Part shown: positions 7,795 to 15,613 of the stretch, piece by piece
Layout of the letters: each line of letters begins with the position of its first letter
Position numbering within the stretch: position 1 is the stretch's first letter
Source of the DNA: Thermoplasmata archaeon
GTDB lineage: Archaea > Thermoplasmatota > Thermoplasmata > UBA10834
Assembly (NCBI GenBank): GCA_029864565.1
Contig: JAOTTD010000014.1
Location: 1-46,471 of the forward strand
DNA: 46,471 bases
Direction: 5' to 3'
The notes under the pieces: model-generated
Seen by the model: only the letters and a program-made list of their open reading frames with translations
The model's database searches: none
What the model was told of the DNA's origin: nothing
Translations under genes and position numbers: made by a program

Positions 7795-7807
7795 AGAGGC
7801 AGCCTCT
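7795..7807 (+). promoter_or_regulatory. palindromic candidate operator in the HTH gene leader
   Basis: AGAGGCAGCCTCT is a perfect 13-base palindrome with one central base. It lies between the TATA box and the start codon of the HTH gene. Its one-base centre cannot form an RNA hairpin loop, so a protein-binding site, for instance for autoregulation, is the better reading. This is inference. Confidence 0.3.
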
Positions 7808-7833
7808 CTAAACATTTGACTCCGGTGTGAAAA

Positions 7834-8205
7834 ATGAAAACACCATGTGAACTAGTGGTTGGCAAAATCCTTCCATCGCTGAGGGCATCGGTGGTGAAGG
7901 AACTCTCCAAGAAGCACGGAATGAAGCAATCTGAGATTGCCAGGAAGTTGGGAATTACACAGGCTTCGGTAAGTCAATACCTGAGCTCGACCCGGGCAGG
8001 TGACCCTAGGTTAGTCGAACGGCTCCCAAAGATCCTGACTTACGCTGAGGAGATCTCCAACAGGATTGTGGCAGGGGAGAACAAAGATCAATGGTATAGC
8101 GTTCTGTGCATAGCATGCGAGGACATACGTGAAGATGACGAGTTCTGCAAGATGCACAAGATAGCGGCAAACGTCGGCGGCTGCAAGATATGCGGCAAGC
8201 GCTGA
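7834..8205 (+). CDS. HTH (XRE-like) transcriptional regulator with C-terminal cysteine cluster
   Basis: 123 residues. The helix-turn-helix spans about residues 18-52 (KKHGMKQSEIARKLGITQAS). After a short helical linker the C terminus carries cysteines 92, 95, 105, 117 and 120, arranged CIAC, FC, CKIC, which could hold an Fe-S cluster or zinc. This plan matches a family of small archaeal regulators (COG2522-like). Because tRNA-Cys lies upstream and cysK-cysE-cysS downstream, a role as a sulfur, redox or cluster sensor for the block is attractive but is inference. It could also be a house-keeping zinc-binding HTH protein. Confidence 0.85.
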   Translation: MKTPCELVVGKILPSLRASVVKELSKKHGMKQSEIARKLGITQASVSQYLSSTRAGDPRLVERLPKILTYAEEISNRIVAGENKDQWYSVLCIACEDIREDDEFCKMHKIAANVGGCKICGKR

Positions 8206-8307
8206 TATGCGATTTGCGTCAGAATACTGTAAAATGGTTTTAAGGGCGACTGGCCCATGAACGAACCAGCCACCTGATTGTGTTTCAGACTCAGGCAGAC
8301 CGGCGGC

Positions 8308-9063
8308 CTATCTCCCACCAGGCGGCAGAAGCGTCATCTCGATCCAGGTTGATGTCGAGCTGGAGAACACATTCGTGAAATCAGTCGAGACATCGTCCAC
8401 GCCCGTGATCGTCAGGTCCTGGGCCTCGGTGTTCGGATAGGGGACATTGTCGGGCAGGGCTGCGTCAATCGTGAAGGTAAGCCTGTACATCCCCTCATGA
8501 CAGTTCAGCGCCCTCGTGTCCCAGTTGTAGCCATACAATAGCATCCCGAGCTGGTTGACCTCCGCAGAGTATGCGTCGGTGAGACCGTCAGCCCAGAGTC
8601 CCTCTGCCACGGTACCGTCCCACACATTCCTGACCACAGCCTTCGAGACAGGGTCGATCTCCTGAATGGCGAAGTGCGCGCGTATGGTGTACGCTGCCGC
8701 GTCGCGAGCGGGGTCCCACAAGATCACTTCTGTCCGTATCTTCGAACCAGCCTTGAACTGGTGCAGGACCAAGTCGTCTGACCAGTTGGCGACCACATCC
8801 ACAGGTTCACCGTAAGCCATCAGTTCCTTGCCAGTCGTCTCGTTCGCAAACGGCCCTAAGTCAAACAGCTCTCCGGTTGGGTATATTCCAGAGACGCCGT
8901 CGACCACCTCCCCAAACGCGATATTCTGGTTCAGCTCGAACCCCATCACGTCGGGCTTGTCTTTCTGGTTGCCATTCTCTCCCGCGATGACCGAAACGGA
9001 CAGCACGGAGAAGACCATCAAGGTCATAGCTACCGCCGACACACACATCTTTGCTGCTTTCAT
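8308..9063 (-). CDS. secreted protein of unknown function
   Basis: 251 residues from the ATG at 9063, chosen because GGAGGGGG lies just before it and because it begins a clear signal peptide (MKAAKMCVSAVAMTLMVFS, cleavage probably near residue 28 after a VSVIAG). The mature part is acidic and beta-rich with aromatic residues spread through it and a single cysteine in the mature domain; no membrane anchor is visible at the C terminus. I recognise no domain. It lies on the opposite strand between the Cys-rich HTH regulator and cysK. Similar orphan secreted proteins are common in archaea, so the neighbourhood may be coincidental. Confidence 0.75.
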   Translation of the reverse strand: MKAAKMCVSAVAMTLMVFSVLSVSVIAGENGNQKDKPDVMGFELNQNIAFGEVVDGVSGIYPTGELFDLGPFANETTGKELMAYGEPVDVVANWSDDLVLHQFKAGSKIRTEVILWDPARDAAAYTIRAHFAIQEIDPVSKAVVRNVWDGTVAEGLWADGLTDAYSAEVNQLGMLLYGYNWDTRALNCHEGMYRLTFTIDAALPDNVPYPNTEAQDLTITGVDDVSTDFTNVFSSSTSTWIEMTLLPPGGR

Positions 9064-9135
9064 TTCTCCCCCTCCTACCAGGTCCGATGGGGGTGTCGAG
9101 CTGCGTACTGACCTCCCATCCGAAGCCGTGGGCCG

Positions 9136-9143
9136 AATATAGC
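9136..9143 (-). promoter_or_regulatory. TATA-like element of the secreted-protein gene
   Basis: GCTATATT on the minus strand lies about 75 bases before the ATG, so this transcript has a leader and uses its strong Shine-Dalgarno sequence, unlike the leaderless genes around it. Confidence 0.35.
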
Positions 9144-9294
9144 TAGGGGCTTTTAGATTAGGGTTTTGGTACGTCTTTAGAACCGGCATCCGACACCGAC
9201 CGTCAGAAGTGCAATATCAGTAGAATTGTGCTTGACGCGGAAGAGGTGATCTTGAGAAGCGATTGCTGTATGATTTCTTCAGAATGTACTTTTT

Positions 9295-9327
9295 AATAGC
9301 AACGAACATATATAACGACTTGTTATT
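9295..9327 (+). promoter_or_regulatory. cysK promoter: TATA box inside an inverted repeat
   Basis: The TATA box CATATATAAC (9307-9316) lies about 36 bases before the cysK ATG. It is flanked symmetrically by AATAGCAA (9295-9302) and TTGTTATT (9320-9327), an imperfect inverted repeat with one mismatch centred on the TATA box. A factor bound there would block TBP, which would give simple repression of cysteine synthesis. Regulation is inferred only from the symmetry. Confidence 0.45.
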
Positions 9328-9346
9328 GCACTGTCAAGGTCTGCCC

Positions 9347-10285
9347 ATGAACACTGATAGAACCACCTTCGACATCCTCGACACCATAGGCAGCACGCCG
9401 ATTGTCCGCCTTAGGAGAATGGTTCCTGAAGGTGCTGCTGCGGTCTATGCGAAGGTGGAGTCGTTCAACCCAATGGGCTCAGTCAAAGACAGGATCGCAA
9501 AAGGCATGATTGAGGACGGCGAGAAACGCGGTCTGATAGGGGAAGGTGCGGTTCTGATTGAGCCGACATCTGGCAACACTGGCGTTGGTCTGGCTATGGT
9601 GTGCGCAGTCAAAGGTTACAGGTTGATCCTGACGATGCCCGACACCATGAGCGCGGAGCGAAGGATGTTGCTGGAAGCGTTGGGAGCGGAGTTGGTCCTC
9701 ACGCCGGGGACACTCGGCATGAAGGGCGCAGTTAGCAAGGCTGAGGAGATTGCGAGATCGACGTCGAATTCAGTCATGTTGCAACAGTTCAAGAATCCTG
9801 CGAATCCAGAGACCCACGAGCGCACAACTGCTGTTGAGATCGTCAACGAATTCGATTCCCTGGACGCATTCGTGGCGGGCGTCGGCACCGGAGGCACGAT
9901 AACGGGAGTCGGGAGAGTCCTCAAGCGCGAATTTCCTGGGATATCTGTCGTCGCGGTGGAGCCGGAGGAGTCCGCGGTGCTCTCAGGCAGAGAGCCTGGC
10001 AGCCACCGCATCCAAGGGATTGGCGCGGGGTTCATCCCAGAAACGCTGGATTCGACTGTTTACGATTCGATAATCAGAGTGACCTATGAAGAGGCTTTGA
10101 CCGCAACGCGCGCGCTAGCGAAGCAAGAAGGCATTTTGGCCGGGATATCGTCAGGGGCGGCGACACATGCCGCATTGATAGTCGCCGGAGACCTGGGGCA
10201 AGGAAAATCAGTTCTCGTCATCTTGCCAGACACTGGGGAAAGATATTTGAGCACTGACCTGTTTGAGGGGAAATCCCATGACTGA
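9347..10285 (+). CDS. cysK: cysteine synthase (O-acetylserine sulfhydrylase)
   Basis: 312 residues from the ATG at 9347, which fits the TATA spacing. It makes cysteine from O-acetylserine and sulfide with PLP. Lys47 in NPMGSVKDR is the Schiff-base lysine, TSGNTG (74-79) is the substrate loop, and GTGGTITG (180-187) binds the PLP phosphate. It overlaps cysE by 8 bases. The pairing with cysE supports O-acetylserine as substrate; a cystathionine beta-synthase or O-phosphoserine sulfhydrylase activity is less likely in this context. Confidence 0.95.
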   Translation: MNTDRTTFDILDTIGSTPIVRLRRMVPEGAAAVYAKVESFNPMGSVKDRIAKGMIEDGEKRGLIGEGAVLIEPTSGNTGVGLAMVCAVKGYRLILTMPDTMSAERRMLLEALGAELVLTPGTLGMKGAVSKAEEIARSTSNSVMLQQFKNPANPETHERTTAVEIVNEFDSLDAFVAGVGTGGTITGVGRVLKREFPGISVVAVEPEESAVLSGREPGSHRIQGIGAGFIPETLDSTVYDSIIRVTYEEALTATRALAKQEGILAGISSGAATHAALIVAGDLGQGKSVLVILPDTGERYLSTDLFEGKSHD

Positions 10286-11000
10286 GTCTCACAAGGACGA
10301 CGTTCAGACAGTAATAGACCGCGATCCGGCGGTCAAGAGCAGGTCGGAGGCCGCGCTGTTCAGTCCCGGTTTCCACGCCATTCGATTCCACAGGCTGGCC
10401 CACAGGCTTTATGAGAAGCGGCGCTTCAAAACTGCGAGGGCGGTCAACTACGCCTCGCGTGTGCTGACGGGTGCAGACATCCACCCGGGGGCGAAAATAG
10501 GTGATGACTTCTTCATAGATCATGCGACTGGAGTTGTGATAGGAGAGACTTCGGAAATCGGCAACAATGTGTCGATCTACCAGGGCGTCACGCTCGGAGG
10601 CGTGAGCACGGAGAAGAAGAAGCGTCACCCGACGATAGGCAACGACGTAGTTGTCGGAGCGGGTGCCACCATACTCGGACCGATAACCATCGGCGACAAT
10701 GTCCGTGTAGGTGCTGGCTCTGTCGTCGTGAAGTCCGTTCCACCGAACTCCACTGTTGTAGGGATTCCCGCGAAGATAGTCAAGCGTGTGGGAACCACGA
10801 CGATCGACCTTCATCACGACGAACTACCAGATCCTGTGGTCAATGCTTTTGTGGACCTGTGCCACAGTCTGTCGGAGATGGAATACCGGCTGGAAACGAT
10901 AGAGGGCAAGCTCGGGATAGAGGCTCCAAAGAGGATATCTCCAACGAAGCCGAGCGAGAAGTCTTCCGACATGAGTTGTCCGACCAAGGAGAATCATTAA
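10278..11000 (+). CDS. cysE: serine O-acetyltransferase
   Basis: 240 residues. The ATG at 10278 follows a GAGGGGA ribosome-binding site and overlaps the cysK stop; a TTG five codons earlier is less likely. The enzyme acetylates serine to O-acetylserine. An N-terminal helical part leads into left-handed beta-helix hexapeptide repeats (about residues 70-170) with [20 protein letters not shown] and [11 protein letters not shown]-terminal tail of about 65 residues follows and ends in KENH, not in the isoleucine that normally docks in CysK. Only 33 bases separate it from cysS. Confidence 0.93.
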   Translation: MTESHKDDVQTVIDRDPAVKSRSEAALFSPGFHAIRFHRLAHRLYEKRRFKTARAVNYASRVLTGADIHPGAKIGDDFFIDHATGVVIGETSEIGNNVSIYQGVTLGGVSTEKKKRHPTIGNDVVVGAGATILGPITIGDNVRVGAGSVVVKSVPPNSTVVGIPAKIVKRVGTTTIDLHHDELPDPVVNAFVDLCHSLSEMEYRLETIEGKLGIEAPKRISPTKPSEKSSDMSCPTKENH

Positions 11001-11033
11001 TAGCCTTTCGGGAGATAGGAGGCGGAGCCTGCG

Positions 11034-12494
11034 ATGACGCTGGTCATTTACAGCACTCTGACGAGGAAGAAGCAGCCGTTCGAACCGCTGCGGAAGGGCA
11101 GGGTGAGCATCTATGTCTGTGGGGTAACAGTCTACGACAAGAGCCACCTGGGTCACGCTAGGTCCGCGATCAACTTCGATGTCGTGGTTCGCTTCCTCCG
11201 ACACAAGGGCTACGAAGTCGACCACATCACGAACTTCACGGATGTAGACGACAAGCTGATCGCACGGGCGCATGAACTCGACATTGACCCCCTCAACCTG
11301 TCTAAACAGATGATAGAAGAGTACTTCTCCGTGATGGACAGGCTCAAGATACGGAGGGCGGGTGCGTACCCGAAGGCTAGCGAGTCGATACCTGATATCA
11401 TTGCGATGGTGAAAGGGCTTGTCGACAAAGGGATGGCTTACGAATCCGCAGGTTCTGTGTACTTCATAGTACGGAACGTCAAGGAGTATGGAAAACTCTC
11501 TGGCCAGACACTGGACCAGATGATCACCGGCACGCGCAAGGAGCCAGGAGAGGACAAGCGAGACCCGATGGACTTCGCATTGTGGAAGGCGGCCAAACCT
11601 GGGGAGATCTCCTGGGACAGCCCCTGGGGCAAGGGAAGGCCAGGCTGGCACATCGAATGCTCGGCCATGTGCTTGAAGCATCTGGGAAAGACTATCGACA
11701 TACACGGGGGCGGAACGGACCTGATATTCCCCCATCACGAGAACGAAATCCTGCAATCCGAAGCGTACAACGACGCGCCGTTTGCGAATTACTGGATGCA
11801 CAACGGCATGCTGACCGTCGAAGAGGAGAAGATGTCGAAGTCCATGAAGAACTTCTTTCTCATCAGTGAAGTGCTGGAGAAATACTCCCCCGAAGTCGTC
11901 AGGTTCTTCATACTCAACGCAATCTACCGACAGCCCCTGGAGTACAACGAACAATCGCTGGACGACTCGAGGAAGGCCCTGGATAAACTGCAGAACGCAT
12001 ACGACGAACTCTTGGCGAATGCTGGCAAAGCTGCGGGCGATGAGGACGCATCTGAGATCTGCCAAAGTCATTTGCGGAGGTTCGAGGAAAAGATGGACGA
12101 CGACTTCAACTCCCGCGAAGCCATTGCCGTGATGTACGATTTGGCCCGCGAAGCCAATAGACTGAGAGGAGAGGCGAAACTCAGCGCGAAGGGCGTCGAG
12201 AACATCGCAGCGGTTTTCGAGAGGTTCAACGACATATTCGATGTGCTCACTGAGCCGAAGGAGACGAAGATCGTACGGGGGGATGCTGACGCTCCAAGCT
12301 CCGACGAGACCGATTCGCTGTTATCCAAGAGCGCACCTTTGACAGATGGAGAGGTAGGTAGGCTCTTGTTGGCGCGGGCAGAGGCGCGAAGAGCAAGAGA
12401 CTTCGCCAAGGCCGACATGATCCGAGATGAACTTGCGAAACGCGGAATCGAAATACAAGACACCCCAGATGGTGCCGTATGGAAGCGAAAGTGA
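11034..12494 (+). CDS. cysS: cysteinyl-tRNA synthetase
   Basis: 486 residues, usual length. It charges tRNA-Cys with cysteine. The HIGH-type motif is HLGHA (38-42), the KMSKS motif is at 266-270, and the zinc ligands Cys29, Cys209, His234 and Glu238 (VCGVT, IECSA, PHHENE) are present. It is the third gene of cysK-cysE-cysS, and its presence means tRNA-dependent cysteine synthesis by SepRS/SepCysS is not required. The last 16 bases overlap the start of the radical SAM gene. Confidence 0.96.
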   Translation: MTLVIYSTLTRKKQPFEPLRKGRVSIYVCGVTVYDKSHLGHARSAINFDVVVRFLRHKGYEVDHITNFTDVDDKLIARAHELDIDPLNLSKQMIEEYFSVMDRLKIRRAGAYPKASESIPDIIAMVKGLVDKGMAYESAGSVYFIVRNVKEYGKLSGQTLDQMITGTRKEPGEDKRDPMDFALWKAAKPGEISWDSPWGKGRPGWHIECSAMCLKHLGKTIDIHGGGTDLIFPHHENEILQSEAYNDAPFANYWMHNGMLTVEEEKMSKSMKNFFLISEVLEKYSPEVVRFFILNAIYRQPLEYNEQSLDDSRKALDKLQNAYDELLANAGKAAGDEDASEICQSHLRRFEEKMDDDFNSREAIAVMYDLAREANRLRGEAKLSAKGVENIAAVFERFNDIFDVLTEPKETKIVRGDADAPSSDETDSLLSKSAPLTDGEVGRLLLARAEARRARDFAKADMIRDELAKRGIEIQDTPDGAVWKRK

Positions 12495-13519
12495 GCCCGG
12501 ACACCGCCAAGGCGAAGGCCGAGCTGCTAGCCGGCGGCGCGATCAGAATCCCTGAGCATTTCAGACTGCCCTTCTCCCCCAGCAGGTCGACTGCGGGACC
12601 CGGAGCGGGGCTGGCAGAGATCGTTCTGTCTTTCGGTGGGACGAGGGCGAAGAAAGCCATATCCCGGACCGAAGGCGAGTTCGAACTGACTCACGGAACC
12701 AGGGGATTCGGAGTGGCACGAGGAACCGAGGTGATAGTCGACGGTGTCGACCTGGTGCCGACCCTCTTCCATGCACCATTTCAGGCATTCATCAACGTCG
12801 ACTGCAGCTGCTCGCTCAACTGTGCGTTCTGCAACTCCCATCGTCTCGAGCGCAATGTCACCAAGAATTTGACGGACGACAAGATCCTGACGATGGTTAT
12901 TGAAGCTGCCTCGACGGAGGGGTTCCAGGGCGTAGCGTTAACGAGTGGGGTTCCGACGTCTCAAGAGGAAACCACAGACAGGATAGTCGGGCTTATCAGC
13001 AGGATCCGAGCCGCCTTACCCGAGGCGCCGATAGGCGTCGAACCGTACGTTACCCATCCGAGGCAAATTGATGCCATGAAGGCTGCCGGAGCCACGGAAA
13101 TCAAGATCAATATCGAATCCTTCGACCCCGAGATATTCGACAAAGTGTGTCCCAGCAGAGACTATGGTGCGATCCTGCACGCGATCAATCACGCTGGTGG
13201 GGTATTTGGCAGGAATCGAGTGTGCTCGAACATCATCTTCGGCCTTGGTGAGACGGACGACAACGTCTTAGATGGCGCCAAAGTGCTCGCCAACATGGGG
13301 GCGGTCGCAACACTCAGGGGATTAAGGGTGAGCAACGACAACTCCTCAGCCCTGGAAGCGGCGTTAGGAACTCTAACACCAGTCACTCCGGAAAGGATGC
13401 TTGCCCTGGCTCGTAGTCAGAAGAAGATCTTGGGACAATACGGCCTGACGCCATTGATGTTCAAGACCATGTGTCACGCTTGCCTGTCGTGCGACATCGT
13501 ACCCTTCTGGGACGTTTGA
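12479..13519 (+). CDS. radical SAM protein of unknown substrate, coupled to cysS
   Basis: 346 residues, starting within the end of cysS. The radical SAM cluster motif is Cys111-x3-Cys115-x2-Cys118 (CSLNCAFC), with an extra Cys109 just before it. The barrel has a BioB/HydE-like flavour (GVALTSGVP, EIKINIESFDPEI, IIFGLGETDDN). A second cysteine set, Cys332-x2-Cys335-x2-Cys338 (CHACLSC), lies at the extreme C terminus and could hold an auxiliary cluster. About 100 residues precede the SAM motif and hold no domain I know. The operon suggests a link to cysteine, tRNA-Cys or sulfur insertion, but substrate is not deducible. Confidence 0.88.
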   Translation: MEAKVSPDTAKAKAELLAGGAIRIPEHFRLPFSPSRSTAGPGAGLAEIVLSFGGTRAKKAISRTEGEFELTHGTRGFGVARGTEVIVDGVDLVPTLFHAPFQAFINVDCSCSLNCAFCNSHRLERNVTKNLTDDKILTMVIEAASTEGFQGVALTSGVPTSQEETTDRIVGLISRIRAALPEAPIGVEPYVTHPRQIDAMKAAGATEIKINIESFDPEIFDKVCPSRDYGAILHAINHAGGVFGRNRVCSNIIFGLGETDDNVLDGAKVLANMGAVATLRGLRVSNDNSSALEAALGTLTPVTPERMLALARSQKKILGQYGLTPLMFKTMCHACLSCDIVPFWDV

Positions 13520-13524
13520 GGGCA

Positions 13525-15192
13525 TCATCGGTGGGCGAAAACGCACCTGATTCTCGGGGAGGTTTCCTCGACTCTAACAAAACCGAATCTCTCAAGCTGG
13601 ACGACATCACCCTTCGCATTGGACAATCCCGGTTCCGCAAGTCCGCTTCTCACGCCCCCATCTGTCATCAGAACCTCTGCGTCCACAGCCTTCTCTGGGA
13701 CCCAGTGAACGATACGAACTCCGCTCTTCAGTACCGATAGGTCATTGCCCTCGTAAACGAGCGAACCGCTGCGATAGACTACGTTGCAGAGATCTTTGAG
13801 GCGTACCCTCGTGCCCTCGATAGGCACGTCTGACCTGCTCAGGTACACGGCCCCTCCGGACGGAACCTCGAGGTGCCTCACTCCGCGCTCGGGGTGGTCG
13901 GGGTGCACTGGGGCATTGCCCTTTAGAGCTGACTCAGCCCTGAGAGGGAATCTCACCGGATCGTCTACGAAGAAGTATCTCCCCGCGCCGTCGTCCACAA
14001 TTTCCTTGTTGAAGGAATAGAGCGTCTTCCAAGAGAACTCTATGTCAACTTCCTTCAACCCTGTCTCGACCCAGTAACGTCGAATCGACTCCGGTTTGAT
14101 GCCGCGTCGCCTGAGTGCGGCCAACGTGCCGAGCTGAGGGTCGTCCCAGCCGGTGTATCGTCCCTCTGCTATCCCGACGGACATATTGGATGTCGACAGC
14201 TGGACCTCCTTCATCGAGACGCGACCATAATGGATGTAAGTTGGCTTGGTCCAGCCCATGTAGTCGAAGATGTATTGTTGCCTGTAAGTGTTGTTGAGAT
14301 GGTCTTTACCTCTCAGAACGTGCGTCAATTCCAGCTCATGGTCATCGACGGCGACCGCCAGGTTCATTAGCGGATATACGCGGTATTTCGTTCCGGTCCT
14401 CGGATGCGGCGTCTCGTCTATCCTGAGAGCGACGAAGTCTCTTAGGGCCGGGTTAGGGTGTGACAGGTCGGTCTTGACGACCAGCGACGCCTCCTCCTGA
14501 GCGAATGTGCCATCGAACATCTTGTCCCATCGGCCCATCTGCTCTACGAGTTCATGCTCTCGGTGAGGACATGCTTTCTTTCCTCTCTTGAGTTCGCGCC
14601 AGTCTTCTGGCTTGCATGTGCAAACATACGCCTTTCCCAGTTGAAGGAGGCGTTTCGACGCATCGTAGTACAACTCGAATCGATCGCTCTGCACGATTGT
14701 CTCATGTATCTTCACACCGAGCCAGTCGAGATCGGCTGGGATCGTGTCGTACCCCGAGGGGTCGATCCTCGCAGGGTCGGTGTCCTCGAACCTGTTGTAG
14801 CAGACACCGCCGTATCGCTCGACAAATTCGTCGTTCAGAATCGCCATCCGGCTGTGACCTATGTGGAGAGGGCCGGAAGGGTTCGGCGCTATGCGCATCC
14901 TTACCTGCCCCGTCACGTTGACGAGATCAGGAAGCCCGAAGTCCTTCGGCTTCGATTCCTTTACTAGAAGCTCTGGCGCGACCGCCTCCAGCCTCTGCCT
15001 CTGTTCGTCCAGAGGCAGGCCATTCACCTCGGATACGATTGCCTTCGCGACGAGACTAATCTCCTTGGCCCTCGCCCTGAGGTCAGGATTCTCCGCCATG
15101 ACCTTGCCCAAGACGGCACCCATGCTTGCCTTTCCTTCGTAGACGACCGCGTTCTGAAGCGCATATTTCCTAACGAGGTTTTCGAGGTCCAC
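13525..15192 (-). CDS. gltX: glutamyl-tRNA synthetase, archaeal type
   Basis: 555 residues. It is a class I synthetase with the HIGH motif at 110-113 (NPSGPLHIGHSR), which lies after an about 95-residue N-terminal part typical of the archaeal/eukaryotic GluRS-GlnRS branch. The KMSKS equivalent reads LSTSNMSV. It is probably non-discriminating, feeding tRNA-Gln amidation, as in most archaea. The TATA box on the minus strand at 15211-15223 is about 25 bases before the ATG, so the message is leaderless. It ends 5 bases from the end of the convergent radical SAM gene. Confidence 0.96.
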   Translation of the reverse strand: MDLENLVRKYALQNAVVYEGKASMGAVLGKVMAENPDLRARAKEISLVAKAIVSEVNGLPLDEQRQRLEAVAPELLVKESKPKDFGLPDLVNVTGQVRMRIAPNPSGPLHIGHSRMAILNDEFVERYGGVCYNRFEDTDPARIDPSGYDTIPADLDWLGVKIHETIVQSDRFELYYDASKRLLQLGKAYVCTCKPEDWRELKRGKKACPHREHELVEQMGRWDKMFDGTFAQEEASLVVKTDLSHPNPALRDFVALRIDETPHPRTGTKYRVYPLMNLAVAVDDHELELTHVLRGKDHLNNTYRQQYIFDYMGWTKPTYIHYGRVSMKEVQLSTSNMSVGIAEGRYTGWDDPQLGTLAALRRRGIKPESIRRYWVETGLKEVDIEFSWKTLYSFNKEIVDDGAGRYFFVDDPVRFPLRAESALKGNAPVHPDHPERGVRHLEVPSGGAVYLSRSDVPIEGTRVRLKDLCNVVYRSGSLVYEGNDLSVLKSGVRIVHWVPEKAVDAEVLMTDGGVRSGLAEPGLSNAKGDVVQLERFGFVRVEETSPRIRCVFAHR

Positions 15193-15210
15193 GACCTCTC
15201 GATGGATGGG

Positions 15211-15223
15211 TATCTATAAAAAA
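15211..15223 (-). promoter_or_regulatory. TATA box of gltX
   Basis: TTTTTTATAGATA on the minus strand is centred about 25 bases before the gltX ATG. Confidence 0.6.
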
Positions 15224-15295
15224 GGTATGAGGCCGTGTTCGCATCGAGCCACAAGGGTCATCTCACTTCGTGCACACCCTCATTCTGAAGTTTCC

Positions 15296-15577
15296 ATGAG
15301 CGATTGCGCGACCACGGAATGTTGCAGCTTGTTGATATCACGTTGGAGGGACGAGGGAAAGCCCCTCGTAATCACAGGATTCATAAGGATCTGCTGCAGA
15401 GGTGGAAGGCAGGACCAGTTGATGCGCAAAATGGCCAGCGCGGCCCTGGGTGTCCCTGAGAGAGTGCCGGCCGGCATGGTACCGAACGAATCGGCAATGA
15501 GCGGGACCAGCGCTGATGACTGGCCAGAAGGGGCAATAGAGGCACGGAGAAAGGCCAGCTCGACCACAAAAGGATAG
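15296..15577 (+). CDS. possible small hypothetical protein between gltX and ubiD
   Basis: 93 residues if real. The frame fills most of an otherwise empty gap of about 420 bases. Codon choice (AGG/AGA for Arg, ATA/ATC for Ile, many G/C third positions) resembles the neighbouring genes. The product has cysteine pairs near the start (TECCSL, IRICCRGG) and a charged C terminus. I recognise no family and see no clear ribosome-binding site. An antisense frame at 15280-15567 is also open, so protein coding is unproven. Confidence 0.35.
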   Translation: MSDCATTECCSLLISRWRDEGKPLVITGFIRICCRGGRQDQLMRKMASAALGVPERVPAGMVPNESAMSGTSADDWPEGAIEARRKASSTTKG

Positions 15578-15584
15578 ATATACG
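15576..15584 (+). promoter_or_regulatory. TATA-like box before ubiD
   Basis: AGATATACG would place the transcript start near 15605-15610, well upstream of the GTG at 15653. Confidence 0.4.
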
Positions 15585-15613
15585 CTCTCGGTCATCCAGA
15601 GTCAGGTGATGCA

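Noticed and set aside
8229-8243. TATA-like stretch between the HTH gene and the secreted-protein gene
   Set aside because: No plausible gene starts within 60 bases downstream on that strand; only a six-codon frame follows.
10824-12071. 415-residue open frame on the minus strand opposite cysS
   Set aside because: It lies antisense to the fully conserved CysRS, shows no family motif and reflects the GC-rich codon pattern of the real gene.
15280-15567. Minus-strand frame between gltX and ubiD
   Set aside because: The plus-strand frame in the same place has codon use closer to the neighbours; neither is well supported, so only the plus frame is listed, at low confidence.
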